The notes under the pieces were generated by a model. That model ran no database searches and had not been told where the DNA came from. It saw nothing but the letters and a program-made list of their open reading frames with translations. From the NCBI GenBank assembly GCA_023422695.1, contig JAFAGN010000149.1, positions 1-30,499 of the forward strand: a DNA stretch of 30,499 bases, given 5' to 3'. Each line of letters opens with the position of its first letter. Positions within the stretch are counted from its first letter, which is position 1. Origin of the DNA: Pseudomonadota bacterium. GTDB lineage: Bacteria; Pseudomonadota; Alphaproteobacteria; Sphingomonadales; Sphingomonadaceae. Of the stretch, positions 1 through 7,215 are shown piece by piece. A program made the translations under genes and the position numbers.

Positions 1-1
1 C

Positions 2-925
2 CCTGCCTATGCCCGGCCGCGGCTGCCGGCGCCGGCGGCGGCGAAGCCGACGCCCGCACCGACGCCCAGCGCATCCAACCCGCCCGCCGCGGCCGCCTCG
101 CCGGGCGGCAGCGGATCGTCCGGCCCACCCGTCTTGCAATCACCGTTGCGACAGACGATCCGCCCGGCTTTGTCGCCGCTGCCGGAAACGGCCCCCGATG
201 TCGCGCCGAAGGCGGCGCCAGCATCGACGGCGGTTACGCCCGCCGTTGCTGCCGTCCCCGTCGATGGCGCCGCGCGCAACGTCGGCCCGGGCTTCTCGAT
301 CGCCGACATCGGCACAGGCGGCACCGCCGCCACCCCGAGTTCGCCGTCGACGCCCGCCACTGCATCGGCGTCTGCGCCCGTGGCCGCGACCCCATCCGAC
401 ACCCCGACGCCCGCTCCCGCGGCAGCGGCCCCGCTGGCCTCGCTCGCCGACATCGTCGGGTCGATCGAAATTCCTGCGGAGGAAATGGCGCAGCCCGACA
501 ATGCGATCGGCGCCGACACGCTCGCCAAATTGCTTGAGGACAAGCGCCGCGCCGACGCCGCTGAAGACGCGCAGCGTGCCAAAGATGCCGTCGCCGCGAA
601 GGCCAAGGCAGAGGCAGATGCCAAGGCCAAGGCCGAAGCAGCTGAAAAGAAGGCGAATCCGCCGCGCATCTGGGTCCAGATCGCGACCGGCGCGAACGCG
701 CGCGCGCTGGCCACCGACTACGGCAAATTCGCGAAGAAAAGCGCCGATCTGTTCAAGGGCAAAGCCGGTGCCACCGCCGAATGGGGCAAGACCCGCCGCT
801 TACTGGTCGGGCCGTTCAAGGACCGCAAGGCGGCGCAGGACTGGCTGACCAGTTATAAAAAGGCGGGCGGCGACGGCTTCCTGTTCAACAGCGAGGCGGG
901 GCAGACCGTCGATCCGATCAAGTGA
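2..925 (+). CDS. SPOR-domain protein, 5'-truncated by the window edge
   Basis: The frame is open from the first bases of the window, so the true start lies upstream and about 307 codons are visible. The visible N-terminal two thirds is a Pro/Ala-rich linker with no clear fold, followed by a Lys/Ala-rich, probably helical stretch (near 540-650) rich in AKAEA-type repeats. The last ~85 residues begin IWVQIATGANARAL and continue with a GKTRRLLVGPFKDRKAAQDW segment, the typical SPOR pattern (beta-alpha-beta, ending in a glycine-rich strand). SPOR domains bind denuded septal peptidoglycan and are usually found on cell-division or envelope proteins. The stop TGA overlaps the dgt start (GTGA), implying translational coupling. 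The upstream part, which might carry a membrane anchor or TPR repeats, cannot be seen. Confidence 0.8.
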   Translation, partial: PAYARPRLPAPAAAKPTPAPTPSASNPPAAAASPGGSGSSGPPVLQSPLRQTIRPALSPLPETAPDVAPKAAPASTAVTPAVAAVPVDGAARNVGPGFSIADIGTGGTAATPSSPSTPATASASAPVAATPSDTPTPAPAAAAPLASLADIVGSIEIPAEEMAQPDNAIGADTLAKLLEDKRRADAAEDAQRAKDAVAAKAKAEADAKAKAEAAEKKANPPRIWVQIATGANARALATDYGKFAKKSADLFKGKAGATAEWGKTRRLLVGPFKDRKAAQDWLTSYKKAGGDGFLFNSEAGQTVDPIK

Positions 926-2094
926 GCGTCGCCGCTTGCGCCAGCGACCCCGCGCAAAGCCGCGGGCGCCGCTATGCCGAGCCGGGCCGCGTCGTCCGCG
1001 GCCCGCGCGATCCGTTCCAGCGCGACCGCGACCGGATCATCCACTCGATCGCCTTTCGCCGCCTCCGCCACAAGACGCAGGTGTTCGTCGCCCCCGACGG
1101 CGACCATTACCGCGTCCGCCTGACCCACAGCATCGAGGTGGCGCAGATCGGCCGCGGCATCGCCCGCGCGCTGGGGTTGAACGAGGATCTGACCGAGGCG
1201 CTCTGCCTCGCGCACGACATCGGGCATCCGCCTTTCGGTCACGCGGGGGAGGATGCGCTGAAGGCCGCGATGGCGGCTCATGGCGGCTTCGATCACAACG
1301 GCCACACGCTGCGCACGCTGGCGCAGCTCGAATGTCCCTATCCGCGGTTCGACGGGATCAACCTGACGTGGGAAACGCTCGAGGGCTTGGCGAAGCACAA
1401 TGGACCGGTAACGAACCCCGGCTGGGCGCTCGCCGCGATCGACGATGATTTTCGCCTCGATCTGGGTAGCCACGCCAGCCTGGAGGCGCAGATCGCGGCG
1501 GTCGCCGACGACATCGCCTATGACAATCACGACATCGACGATGGACTGCGCGCCGGATTGCTCGATCTCGATCAGCTGATGGAACAGCCGTTCGTCGCCG
1601 CCAATTTCCGCGCCGTGGAGGATCGTTTCCCGGGGGCGCCGCGCGAGCGTTTGCTGCGCGAACTGGTGCGCGACCAGATCGGGGTGATGGTCAACGATGT
1701 GATCGCCGCGACCACCGCCAATGTCGCGGCGTCGGGCGTGGCGAGCGTCACCGAGGTGCGCGCGGCGGGCCGACCGCTCGGCGGATTTTCCGCGGAACTG
1801 GCGGCGCAAGAGCGCGACCTCAAACGCTTCATGTACGCCAATCTGTACCATCATCCCGAACAGATCGCCGCCGCTGAGGCCGCGAACCATATCGTCGGCC
1901 GCCTGTTCACCGCCTATGTTGACGATCCGCGGCTGATGGGCGAGGATTGGTCGTCGCGGCTGCCCGGCGAAATGACCGCGACAATCCGCCATATCGGCGA
2001 CTATATCGCCGGGATGACCGACCGTTTCGCGATCGATCGCTATGCCGAGATTTTCGGGCGGGGTGAGGTGCCCGAGGCGTTGGCCCACGTATAA
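922..2094 (+). CDS. dgt: deoxyguanosinetriphosphate triphosphohydrolase-like protein
   Basis: 390 residues. It is predicted to hydrolyse dGTP (or other dNTPs) to the deoxynucleoside and triphosphate in the cytosol, controlling dNTP pools. The N-terminal RDRDRIIHSIAFRRLRHKTQ segment is the family signature. The HD phosphohydrolase metal ligands are visible as H69 (RLTHSIEVAQ) and H98-D99 (LAHDIGHPPFGHAGE), with a downstream DDIAYDNHDIDDG that supplies a later aspartate. The start is GTG at 922: it gives the usual family N-terminus (a Cys/Ala-rich few residues, then SDP..SRGRR) and no in-frame ATG lies nearby. GTGA overlaps the stop of the SPOR gene. Length matches the alphaproteobacterial type-2 dGTPase. 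Substrate specificity cannot be read from the sequence. Confidence 0.93.
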   Translation: MSVAACASDPAQSRGRRYAEPGRVVRGPRDPFQRDRDRIIHSIAFRRLRHKTQVFVAPDGDHYRVRLTHSIEVAQIGRGIARALGLNEDLTEALCLAHDIGHPPFGHAGEDALKAAMAAHGGFDHNGHTLRTLAQLECPYPRFDGINLTWETLEGLAKHNGPVTNPGWALAAIDDDFRLDLGSHASLEAQIAAVADDIAYDNHDIDDGLRAGLLDLDQLMEQPFVAANFRAVEDRFPGAPRERLLRELVRDQIGVMVNDVIAATTANVAASGVASVTEVRAAGRPLGGFSAELAAQERDLKRFMYANLYHHPEQIAAAEAANHIVGRLFTAYVDDPRLMGEDWSSRLPGEMTATIRHIGDYIAGMTDRFAIDRYAEIFGRGEVPEALAHV

Positions 2095-2164
2095 CGCGGT
2101 CGAGCGCGCCGTGGCGCTGAACAGGCGGATTTGACGCCCGTCGCTGCGCTATTCTTCCTTGTCT

Positions 2165-2309
2165 CGCACGAAGGCACAAAGACACGAAGATATATGGTGA
2201 TCGCCGCGAAGCGGCATTTTTCGTTCGCGAAGCTTAGTTGAGAAAAAGGCGACCTGACGACCGCAAACCGGCATCTTTGCGTCTTTGTGTCTTTGTGCGA
2301 AATTCATCT
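2165..2309. repeat. inverted CACAAAG-type intergenic repeat
   Basis: The 307-base gap after dgt has no gene. It contains two arms in opposite orientation: a left arm near 2173-2192 (ggcacaaagacacgaagat) and a right arm near 2273-2297 whose reverse complement reads gacacaaagacgcaaagat, matching at 16 of 19 positions. The arms are about 80 bases apart. A small GCCGC-gaa-GCGGC hairpin lies between them. Phased (G/C)ACAAAG repeats of this kind recur between genes in many bacterial genomes; their function is unknown to me. Confidence 0.6.
2203..2221 (+). terminator. weak terminator-like hairpin downstream of dgt
   Basis: A perfect 5-bp GC stem (2203-2207 with 2211-2215, loop gaa) is followed by attttt. 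This is the shape of a rho-independent terminator, but the stem is short, lies ~110 bases after dgt, and sits inside an inverted repeat. It is tentative. Confidence 0.3.
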
Positions 2310-2401
2310 AGCCGATATTCGCACGATGGCGCCGCGCTCGCGCTTATCGCGGACCTTATGCGCTTCTCGCTATTGTCAGCCATTGTCGGTAAGCTTGGCC
2401 C

Positions 2402-3055
2402 ATGACCGCCCCTCGCATTCTTCTCGTCGGCGCCACCGGCATGATCGGGCAGGGGGTTGTCGCGCAGATGGGCGCCCACCCGCTCCTGATTCTTGCCCGC
2501 CGCCCGGTCGAAGGACTGGCGCCGCACCACACCGAGCGCGTCGCGCCGCCCGAACAATGGCCCGACATCATCGCCGCCGAAAAGCCCGCAACGCTCATCT
2601 GCTGCCTCGGCACGACGATTCGCCAGGCCGGATCGCAGGCGGCGTTCCGCGCCGTCGACCATGACCTGATCCTCGCCGTGGCGGACGGCGCCCGGCGGGG
2701 CGGCGCCCACCAGATGATCGTCGTCAGTTCGGTCGGGGCGTCGGCGAAGGCGGGCAATTTCTATCTGCGCACCAAGGGCGAGACCGAGGACGGGCTGCGC
2801 GCACGCGGCTTTGACCGGCTCGACCTGATCCGTCCCGGCCTGCTGCTCGGCGACCGCCCCGGCCCGCCGCGGCTGGGTGAGGGGCTGGCGACGATTGCGG
2901 CGCCCTTTGCCGATGTGTTGCTCCACGGCGCGTTCCGCCGCTACCGCTCGATTCCGGGCGCCACCGTCGCCGCGGCGATTGTCCGGCTGACGGGGCAAGG
3001 CGGGTCGGGGGTGCATATCCACGAAAACGACGCGATCCGCGCGCTCGCCGATTGA
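2402..3055 (+). CDS. NAD(P)-binding Rossmann protein, TIP30/HTATIP2-like
   Basis: 217 residues. The N-terminus RILLVGATGMIGQGVV is a Rossmann dinucleotide-binding loop (GxxGxxG). Later, QMIVVSSVGASAKAGNFYLR followed by TKGETEDGLRA gives the Ser...Tyr-x3-Lys arrangement of atypical short-chain dehydrogenases, and LDLIRPGLLLGDR is typical of the NAD(P)H-binding/NmrA-TIP30 group. No signal peptide or membrane segment is present, so it is probably cytosolic. The substrate is unknown; some homologues are oxidoreductases and others redox sensors. The ATG at 2402 directly precedes the Rossmann strand. It stands alone between dgt and the glycine riboswitch, with no clear promoter seen. Confidence 0.82.
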   Translation: MTAPRILLVGATGMIGQGVVAQMGAHPLLILARRPVEGLAPHHTERVAPPEQWPDIIAAEKPATLICCLGTTIRQAGSQAAFRAVDHDLILAVADGARRGGAHQMIVVSSVGASAKAGNFYLRTKGETEDGLRARGFDRLDLIRPGLLLGDRPGPPRLGEGLATIAAPFADVLLHGAFRRYRSIPGATVAAAIVRLTGQGGSGVHIHENDAIRALAD

Positions 3056-3112
3056 CTCCGCCCGGGGGCATCGCCAAGGCTCGCTGCGTCTGTCGGGCCT
3101 CCGCAAAAGAGA

Positions 3113-3321
3113 TTCGACCGGCCGCGCGGGAGAGCGTGGGGGCAGGGGAACCGGCACCTCACCACCGAAGGAGCAACCGCCCCGGAAACTCTCAGGTCAG
3201 CAGGACCGCGCAGGCTGGAACGGACACTCTGGAAAGCGTTCCGGCTGTCGGCTGGAACCACCGAAGGGGTAACTTCGCCGCGCGGCGGAGGAAAACTCTC
3301 AGGTTCCCGTGACAGAGGGGG
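3113..3321 (+). ncRNA. tandem glycine riboswitch (two gcvT aptamers)
   Basis: Two glycine-aptamer cores lie head to tail. Aptamer 1 has gggagag (3128-3134), ccgaaggagcaa (from 3165), ctctcagg (3189-3196) and a closing acactctgg (3224-3232). Aptamer 2 has ctgtc (3245-3249), ccgaagggg (3261-3269), aaaactctcagg (to 3303) and gacagagggg (3311-3320), whose gacag pairs with the earlier ctgtc. This is the family pattern upstream of gcvT operons. Tandem glycine riboswitches generally turn on glycine-cleavage genes when glycine is abundant. Direction of control here is inferred from the family. Outer boundaries are approximate. Confidence 0.93.
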
Positions 3322-3332
3322 CATGGCGAAAG

Positions 3333-3351
3333 GCGCGGCACTCCGCCGCGC
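3333..3351 (+). promoter_or_regulatory. hairpin between glycine riboswitch and gcvT start
   Basis: A perfect 7-bp stem, GCGCGGC (3333-3339) with GCCGCGC (3345-3351), loop actcc, lies between aptamer 2 and the probable gcvT ribosome-binding site (cgggag, near 3368-3373). There is no T-run, so it is not a classic terminator. It may be part of the expression platform. Confidence 0.5.
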
Positions 3352-3379
3352 ATCCGCCGTGCAACCGCGGGAGACTGAC

Positions 3380-4522
3380 ATGAGCGAAACCGAACAATTG
3401 GACGAAGACGTCGCGACCGAAGCCGCGACCGAAGTGCTGCCGCTCGACGCCTGGCACCGCGCCAAGGGCGGCCGGATGGTCGAATTCGCCGGTTACTGGA
3501 TGCCGATCCAGTATGACGGCATCATGGCCGAACATCTGTGGGTGCGCGAAAACGCGGGCTTGTTCGACGTCAGCCACATGGGACAGCTGCTGCTGTCGGG
3601 TGACAACGTCGCCGAAGCGCTGGAAACGCTTGTCCCCGGTGATATTTCGGCGCTCAAGCCCGGCCGGATGCGCTATTCGCTGTTGCTGGACGAAGACGGC
3701 GGCATCCTTGACGACCTGATGATCACGAATGAGGGCGACCAGTTCGGCATCGTCGTCAACGGCGCGGTGAAGTGGGAAGACATCGGGCATTTGCGCGAGA
3801 ATCTGCCCGACGACATCACCCTCAACCATAATGAAGATTATGGCCTGCTCGCGTTGCAGGGGCCGAAGGCGGTTGTTGCACTCGCGCGGCTGGTACCCGA
3901 GGCCGCGGGGCTGGTTTTCATGCAGGCGATACCCGCGACGTGGAACGGCCATGCGATCGGGATCAGCCGCTCGGGCTATACCGGCGAGGACGGTTTCGAG
4001 ATTTCGCTGCCCAACGCGGCGCTCACCGATTTTGCCGATGCGCTGTGCGCGATGGACGAGGTGAAGCCGATCGGGCTTGGTGCGCGCGATTCGCTGCGGC
4101 TGGAGGCCGGACTGCCGCTCTATGGCCATGATCTCGATCCGACGATCGATCCGGTCGAAGGCGATCTGGCGTTCGCGATCAGCAAGCGGCGGCGCGAGGA
4201 AGGCGGCTTCCCCGGCGCGGCGCGCATCCTGGGGCATCTCGTCGATGGCAGCGCACGCAAGCGCGTCGGCTTGCTGGTCGAGGGTAAAATGCCGGTGCGC
4301 GAAGGCGCGAAGCTGTTCGACGGCAACACCGAAATTGGCGTCGTGACGTCAGGTGGTTTCGCCCCCAGCGTCGGCGCGCCGATCGCGATGGGCTATGTGC
4401 CGACCGGTCTGTCCGAACCCGGTACCGCGATCGCCGCCGAAGTGCGCGGCAAGCGGGTGGCCTGCACGGTCGCCGCCATGCCCTTTGTTCCGCATAATTA
4501 TGTCCGCAAAATAGGAGCCTGA
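3380..4522 (+). CDS. gcvT: glycine cleavage system aminomethyltransferase (T protein)
   Basis: 380 residues from ATG 3380. T protein takes the aminomethyl group from lipoyl-GcvH, passes the methylene to tetrahydrofolate and releases ammonia. The sequence runs LPLDAWHRAKGGRMVEFAGY, then a GLFDVSHMGQ motif characteristic of GcvT, SRSGYTGEDGFEI, IGLGARDSLRLEAGLPLYGH, and a C-terminal barrel with TSGGFAPSVGAPIAMGYVP. Start choice: an in-frame ATG at 3323 sits at the very end of the riboswitch and would add 19 residues; ATG 3380 has cgggag just upstream and follows the control hairpin, so it is preferred. A short acidic extension (about 20 residues, Glu/Asp/Thr-rich) precedes the fold. gcvH follows after three bases. 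Confidence 0.95.
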   Translation: MSETEQLDEDVATEAATEVLPLDAWHRAKGGRMVEFAGYWMPIQYDGIMAEHLWVRENAGLFDVSHMGQLLLSGDNVAEALETLVPGDISALKPGRMRYSLLLDEDGGILDDLMITNEGDQFGIVVNGAVKWEDIGHLRENLPDDITLNHNEDYGLLALQGPKAVVALARLVPEAAGLVFMQAIPATWNGHAIGISRSGYTGEDGFEISLPNAALTDFADALCAMDEVKPIGLGARDSLRLEAGLPLYGHDLDPTIDPVEGDLAFAISKRRREEGGFPGAARILGHLVDGSARKRVGLLVEGKMPVREGAKLFDGNTEIGVVTSGGFAPSVGAPIAMGYVPTGLSEPGTAIAAEVRGKRVACTVAAMPFVPHNYVRKIGA

Positions 4523-4525
4523 TCG

Positions 4526-4897
4526 ATGCCGCGTTATTACACCGAAGAACATGAGTGGATCGATGTCGACGGCGACGTCGCGACGGTCGGCATCACCGAT
4601 TTCGCGCAGGGGCAGCTTGGCGACATCGTGTTCGTCGAAGTTCCCGATACCGGCGCTGAACTCAGCCAGGGCGGCGATGCCGCGGTGGTCGAATCGGTGA
4701 AGGCGGCAAGCGACGTCTATGCGCCGGTCGACGGCACCGTCACCGAAGGCAACGGCCAGCTCGAGGAAGATCCGTCGCTCGTCAATTCGGACCCCGAAGG
4801 CGAAGGCTGGTTCTTCCGCCTGTCGCTCAGCGACAAGAGCCAGCTCGACGGGTTGATGGACGCCGCCGCGTACAAGGCCTTCTGCGACGCGCTGTAA
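4526..4897 (+). CDS. gcvH: glycine cleavage system H protein
   Basis: 123 residues, the usual length. H protein is the lipoyl carrier that shuttles the aminomethyl intermediate among the P, T and L proteins. The lipoyl-lysine is K59 in VVESVKAASDVYAPV; the N-terminal YYTEEHEWIDVDGD and the GEGWFFRLSLSD near the end are family hallmarks. It starts three bases after gcvT. A strong repeat-derived hairpin begins eight bases after its stop, separating it from the rest of the operon. No lpd gene for the L protein is in this window. Confidence 0.97.
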   Translation: MPRYYTEEHEWIDVDGDVATVGITDFAQGQLGDIVFVEVPDTGAELSQGGDAAVVESVKAASDVYAPVDGTVTEGNGQLEEDPSLVNSDPEGEGWFFRLSLSDKSQLDGLMDAAAYKAFCDAL

Positions 4898-4901
4898 CGA
4901 C

Positions 4902-4972
4902 CTCACCCCTCCCGCTTGCGGGAGGGGCAGCGAGACTTGCGAGCTTGCTCGCTAGTCGCAGCGGGGTGGGCC
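4902..4972. repeat. palindromic (REP-like) element inside the gcv operon
   Basis: Directly after gcvH, a perfect 10-bp stem CCCCTCCCGC (4906-4915) pairs with GCGGGAGGGG (4918-4927) over a tt loop. Next comes gagcttgctcgc-type foldback sequence, and gcggggtgggc (from 4961) can pair imperfectly with the leading cctcacccc. The build (outer arms, inner hairpins, GCTTGC turns) resembles the other two palindromic repeats in this window. It could act as an mRNA-stabilising or attenuating hairpin between gcvH and the downstream genes. It lacks a T-run. Confidence 0.65.
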
Positions 4973-5020
4973 GAATACCGGGGGTCCCACCTCAATCCTT
5001 CCTCTGAATAGGAGGGGCTT

Positions 5021-5071
5021 ATGGAGATAACGCAATCGCCACCGACGCCGCCCTTGCCAATTGCCGCCTGA
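5021..5071 (+). other. 16-codon ORF with strong SD ending on the next start (possible frameshifted N-terminus)
   Basis: ATG 5021 is preceded by aggagggg, the best Shine-Dalgarno in this area, and encodes MEITQSPPTPPLPIAA before TGA at 5069-5071. That stop overlaps ATG 5071 of the next gene (TGATG). Meanwhile the next gene's own frame stays open upstream to 5008 and reads plausible protein (DNAIATDAALANCRL) without a start codon. Either this is a leader ORF for translational coupling, or one base has been lost near 5024-5027 and this ATG was once the start of the longer protein. Confidence 0.4.
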
Positions 5072-5853
5072 TGGTGGCGACCCCCATCTATGAAGGGGCG
5101 CAGGGTACCTATGTCCGCGCTGCGCTCGCACTGGCGCTGCGCGCTCAGGCGGCGGGCATATCGGTGCGGTTCGAATTCATCCTCTACCAGCCGTCGATCA
5201 CGCGGGCGCGCAACATGTTGACGGCCATGTTCCTCGCCAGCGATTGCACGCATCTGCTGTTCATCGATGCCGACATCGACTTTTCGGCGGACGATGTCTT
5301 TTCGTTGGTCCGTGCGATGGAGGCGAACCCCGATTGCGGGGTGCTGGGCGGCGCCTATCCGCGGCGGATGATCAACTGGGCCAATGTCGCGCGCGCGGTC
5401 GAACAGCGGCTGGCGAAGGACAGCCCCGCCGATCTCGCCCGCTACACCGGCGATTTTGCGCTGCATTTCCTGAATCCCGAGCAGAATTTCAAGATGACCG
5501 ACTTGGTCGAACTGACCCGGCTCGGTACCGCGATGATGCTGATCCGCCGCGCGGTGCTGGAGGGTATGGCGGCGGCGCTGCCCGATCTGGTGTTCCGTCC
5601 CGACCCCGCCGAACGGCAGGCGCACGGCGTTGGCGACATCGTTCCGGCCTTTTTCTGTCCCTATATCGAACCCGAAAGCCAGGCGCTGCTGTCCGACGAC
5701 TATGCCTTTTGCCGCCGCGTGCGCGACGCGGGCTTTCGCATCTGGCTCGCTCCATGGGTTCGCACGACCCACGCCGGTCCGGCGATATTTTCCGGCACCC
5801 TTGCCGACACCGTCCAGCTTTTTTCCCAAAAACCAGTTTCTTCTGCGGAGTAG
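5071..5853 (+). CDS. glycosyltransferase-like protein (GT-A fold, DxD) inside the gcv operon
   Basis: 260 residues. MVATPIYEGA is a GT-A-type first strand, THLLFIDADIDFSADDVF carries a DxD motif (D66-A67-D68) of the kind that binds metal and nucleotide-sugar, and GVLGGAYPRR, RLGTAMMLIRRAVLE and LLSDDYAFCRRVRDAGFRIWLAPWV (late D-D/R pattern) resemble GT2/Anp1-like transferases. There is no signal peptide or membrane segment. Donor and acceptor are unknown. It lies between gcvH and gcvPA, ending three bases before gcvPA, so it is probably co-transcribed. The family has no known role in glycine cleavage. ATG 5071 has no good SD of its own; see the short ORF at 5021-5071 for a possible frameshift. 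Function beyond the fold is uncertain. Confidence 0.72.
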   Translation: MVATPIYEGAQGTYVRAALALALRAQAAGISVRFEFILYQPSITRARNMLTAMFLASDCTHLLFIDADIDFSADDVFSLVRAMEANPDCGVLGGAYPRRMINWANVARAVEQRLAKDSPADLARYTGDFALHFLNPEQNFKMTDLVELTRLGTAMMLIRRAVLEGMAAALPDLVFRPDPAERQAHGVGDIVPAFFCPYIEPESQALLSDDYAFCRRVRDAGFRIWLAPWVRTTHAGPAIFSGTLADTVQLFSQKPVSSAE

Positions 5854-5856
5854 TTC

Positions 5857-7215
5857 ATGCGTTACCTCCCCCTCACGGCCGACGACCGCAGCGCGATGCT
5901 GGCGACGATCGGCGCGGCGACGATCGACGATCTGTTTGCCGATGTCCCGGTCGATGCGCGGCTGGACGGCCCGATCGCCGACCTGCCGCTGCATGCCAGC
6001 GAGCTTGCGGTCGAGCGCCATATGGCGGCGCTGTCGCGGCGCAATCGCGCCGCGGGCGACGGTCCTTTCTTCCTTGGCGCCGGTGCCTATCGCCACCATG
6101 TCCCCGCCAGCGTCGACCATCTGATCCAACGCGGCGAGTTTCTGACCGCCTACACCCCGTACCAGCCCGAAATCGCGCAGGGCACGCTCCAGATGCTGTT
6201 CGAATTCCAGTCGCAGGTTGCCCGCCTGCTCGGCACCGACGTCGCCAACGCGTCGATGTACGACGGTTCGACCGCGTGCTGGGAAGCGATCGTGATGGCG
6301 CGGCGGATCACCAAGCGCGGTAAGGCGCTGCTGTCGACCGGGCTGCATCCGCATTACCGGAGCGTCGCGCGGACGATGGCGAAATACACCGGGGACGTGC
6401 TGGTCGATGGCGATCCCAGCCTGGCGGTCGGCACCGACTGGGCCGCGCTCGCCGCCGCGATCGATCCGGATACCAGCTGCGTCGTCGTGCAATATCCCGA
6501 CATCCTCGGCCGCATCGACGACATGACCACGCTCGCCGAAGCCTGTCAGGCCGCGGGGGCGTTGCTGATCGCGGTCGTCACCGAACCCGTCGCGCTCGGC
6601 CTGATCAAGGCGCCGGGCGAAATGGGCGCCGACATCGTGGTGGGCGAGGGGCAGTCGCTCGGCGTCGGCCTGCAATTCGGCGGACCCTATGTCGGCCTGT
6701 TCGCCTGCAAGACCAAGTACGTCCGCCAGATGCCCGGACGCCTGTGCGGCGAAACGGTCGATGCCAATGGCAAGCGCGGTTTCGTGCTGACGCTCTCGAC
6801 CCGCGAACAGCATATCCGCCGTGAAAAGGCGACGAGCAATATCTGCACCAATTCAGGTCTTTGTGCGCTGGCCTTCAGCATCCACATGACATTGCTCGGC
6901 GAAGCGGGGCTGCGCCAACTCGCCGCGATCAACCACGCCCGCGCCAAATCCGCCGCCGCCGAACTGGCAAAGATTCCCGGCGTCGCGGTGATGAACGATG
7001 GCTACTTTAACGAATTCACCCTGCTGCTGCCGACCGAGGCCCGCCCCGTCGTCCACCAGCTGGCCGAAAAGGGCGTCCTCGGCGGCGTGTCGCTCGGCCG
7101 CCTCTATCCCGACAACGCGGCGCTGGCGAACGGCCTCGTCGTCGCCGTCACCGAAACCGTGACCGAGGCGGATATTGCCGCCTTCGCCGCCGCTCTGAAG
7201 GAGGTGCTGGCATGA
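5857..7215 (+). CDS. gcvPA: glycine dehydrogenase (decarboxylating) subunit 1
   Basis: 452 residues, the N-terminal half of a split P protein. P protein decarboxylates glycine with PLP and loads the aminomethyl group onto lipoyl-GcvH. The sequence begins MRYLPLTADDRSAMLATIGA, contains FLGAGAYRHHVPASVDHL, YTPYQPEIAQGTLQMLFEFQ, NASMYDGSTA and later TREQHIRREKATSNICTNSG, all standard for subunit 1. The PLP-lysine is not in this subunit. The ATG has a ctgcggag SD and follows the glycosyltransferase-like gene after three bases. The stop overlaps gcvPB (ATGA). Confidence 0.96.
   Translation: MRYLPLTADDRSAMLATIGAATIDDLFADVPVDARLDGPIADLPLHASELAVERHMAALSRRNRAAGDGPFFLGAGAYRHHVPASVDHLIQRGEFLTAYTPYQPEIAQGTLQMLFEFQSQVARLLGTDVANASMYDGSTACWEAIVMARRITKRGKALLSTGLHPHYRSVARTMAKYTGDVLVDGDPSLAVGTDWAALAAAIDPDTSCVVVQYPDILGRIDDMTTLAEACQAAGALLIAVVTEPVALGLIKAPGEMGADIVVGEGQSLGVGLQFGGPYVGLFACKTKYVRQMPGRLCGETVDANGKRGFVLTLSTREQHIRREKATSNICTNSGLCALAFSIHMTLLGEAGLRQLAAINHARAKSAAAELAKIPGVAVMNDGYFNEFTLLLPTEARPVVHQLAEKGVLGGVSLGRLYPDNAALANGLVVAVTETVTEADIAAFAAALKEVLA

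Noticed and set aside
853..2088. Long minus-strand open frame opposite dgt
   Set aside because: Arg/Gly/His-rich translation without domains, exactly mirrored by a clear dGTPase on the plus strand; an effect of high GC at codon position three.
3323..3379. ATG 3323 as the gcvT start
   Set aside because: It lies at the end of the riboswitch without its own SD and would put the control hairpin inside the coding region; ATG 3380 has an SD.
4903..6813. 636-codon minus-strand open frame across the glycosyltransferase-like gene and gcvPA
   Set aside because: No recognisable motif, covers two convincing plus-strand genes, low-complexity composition typical of GC-rich antisense frames.
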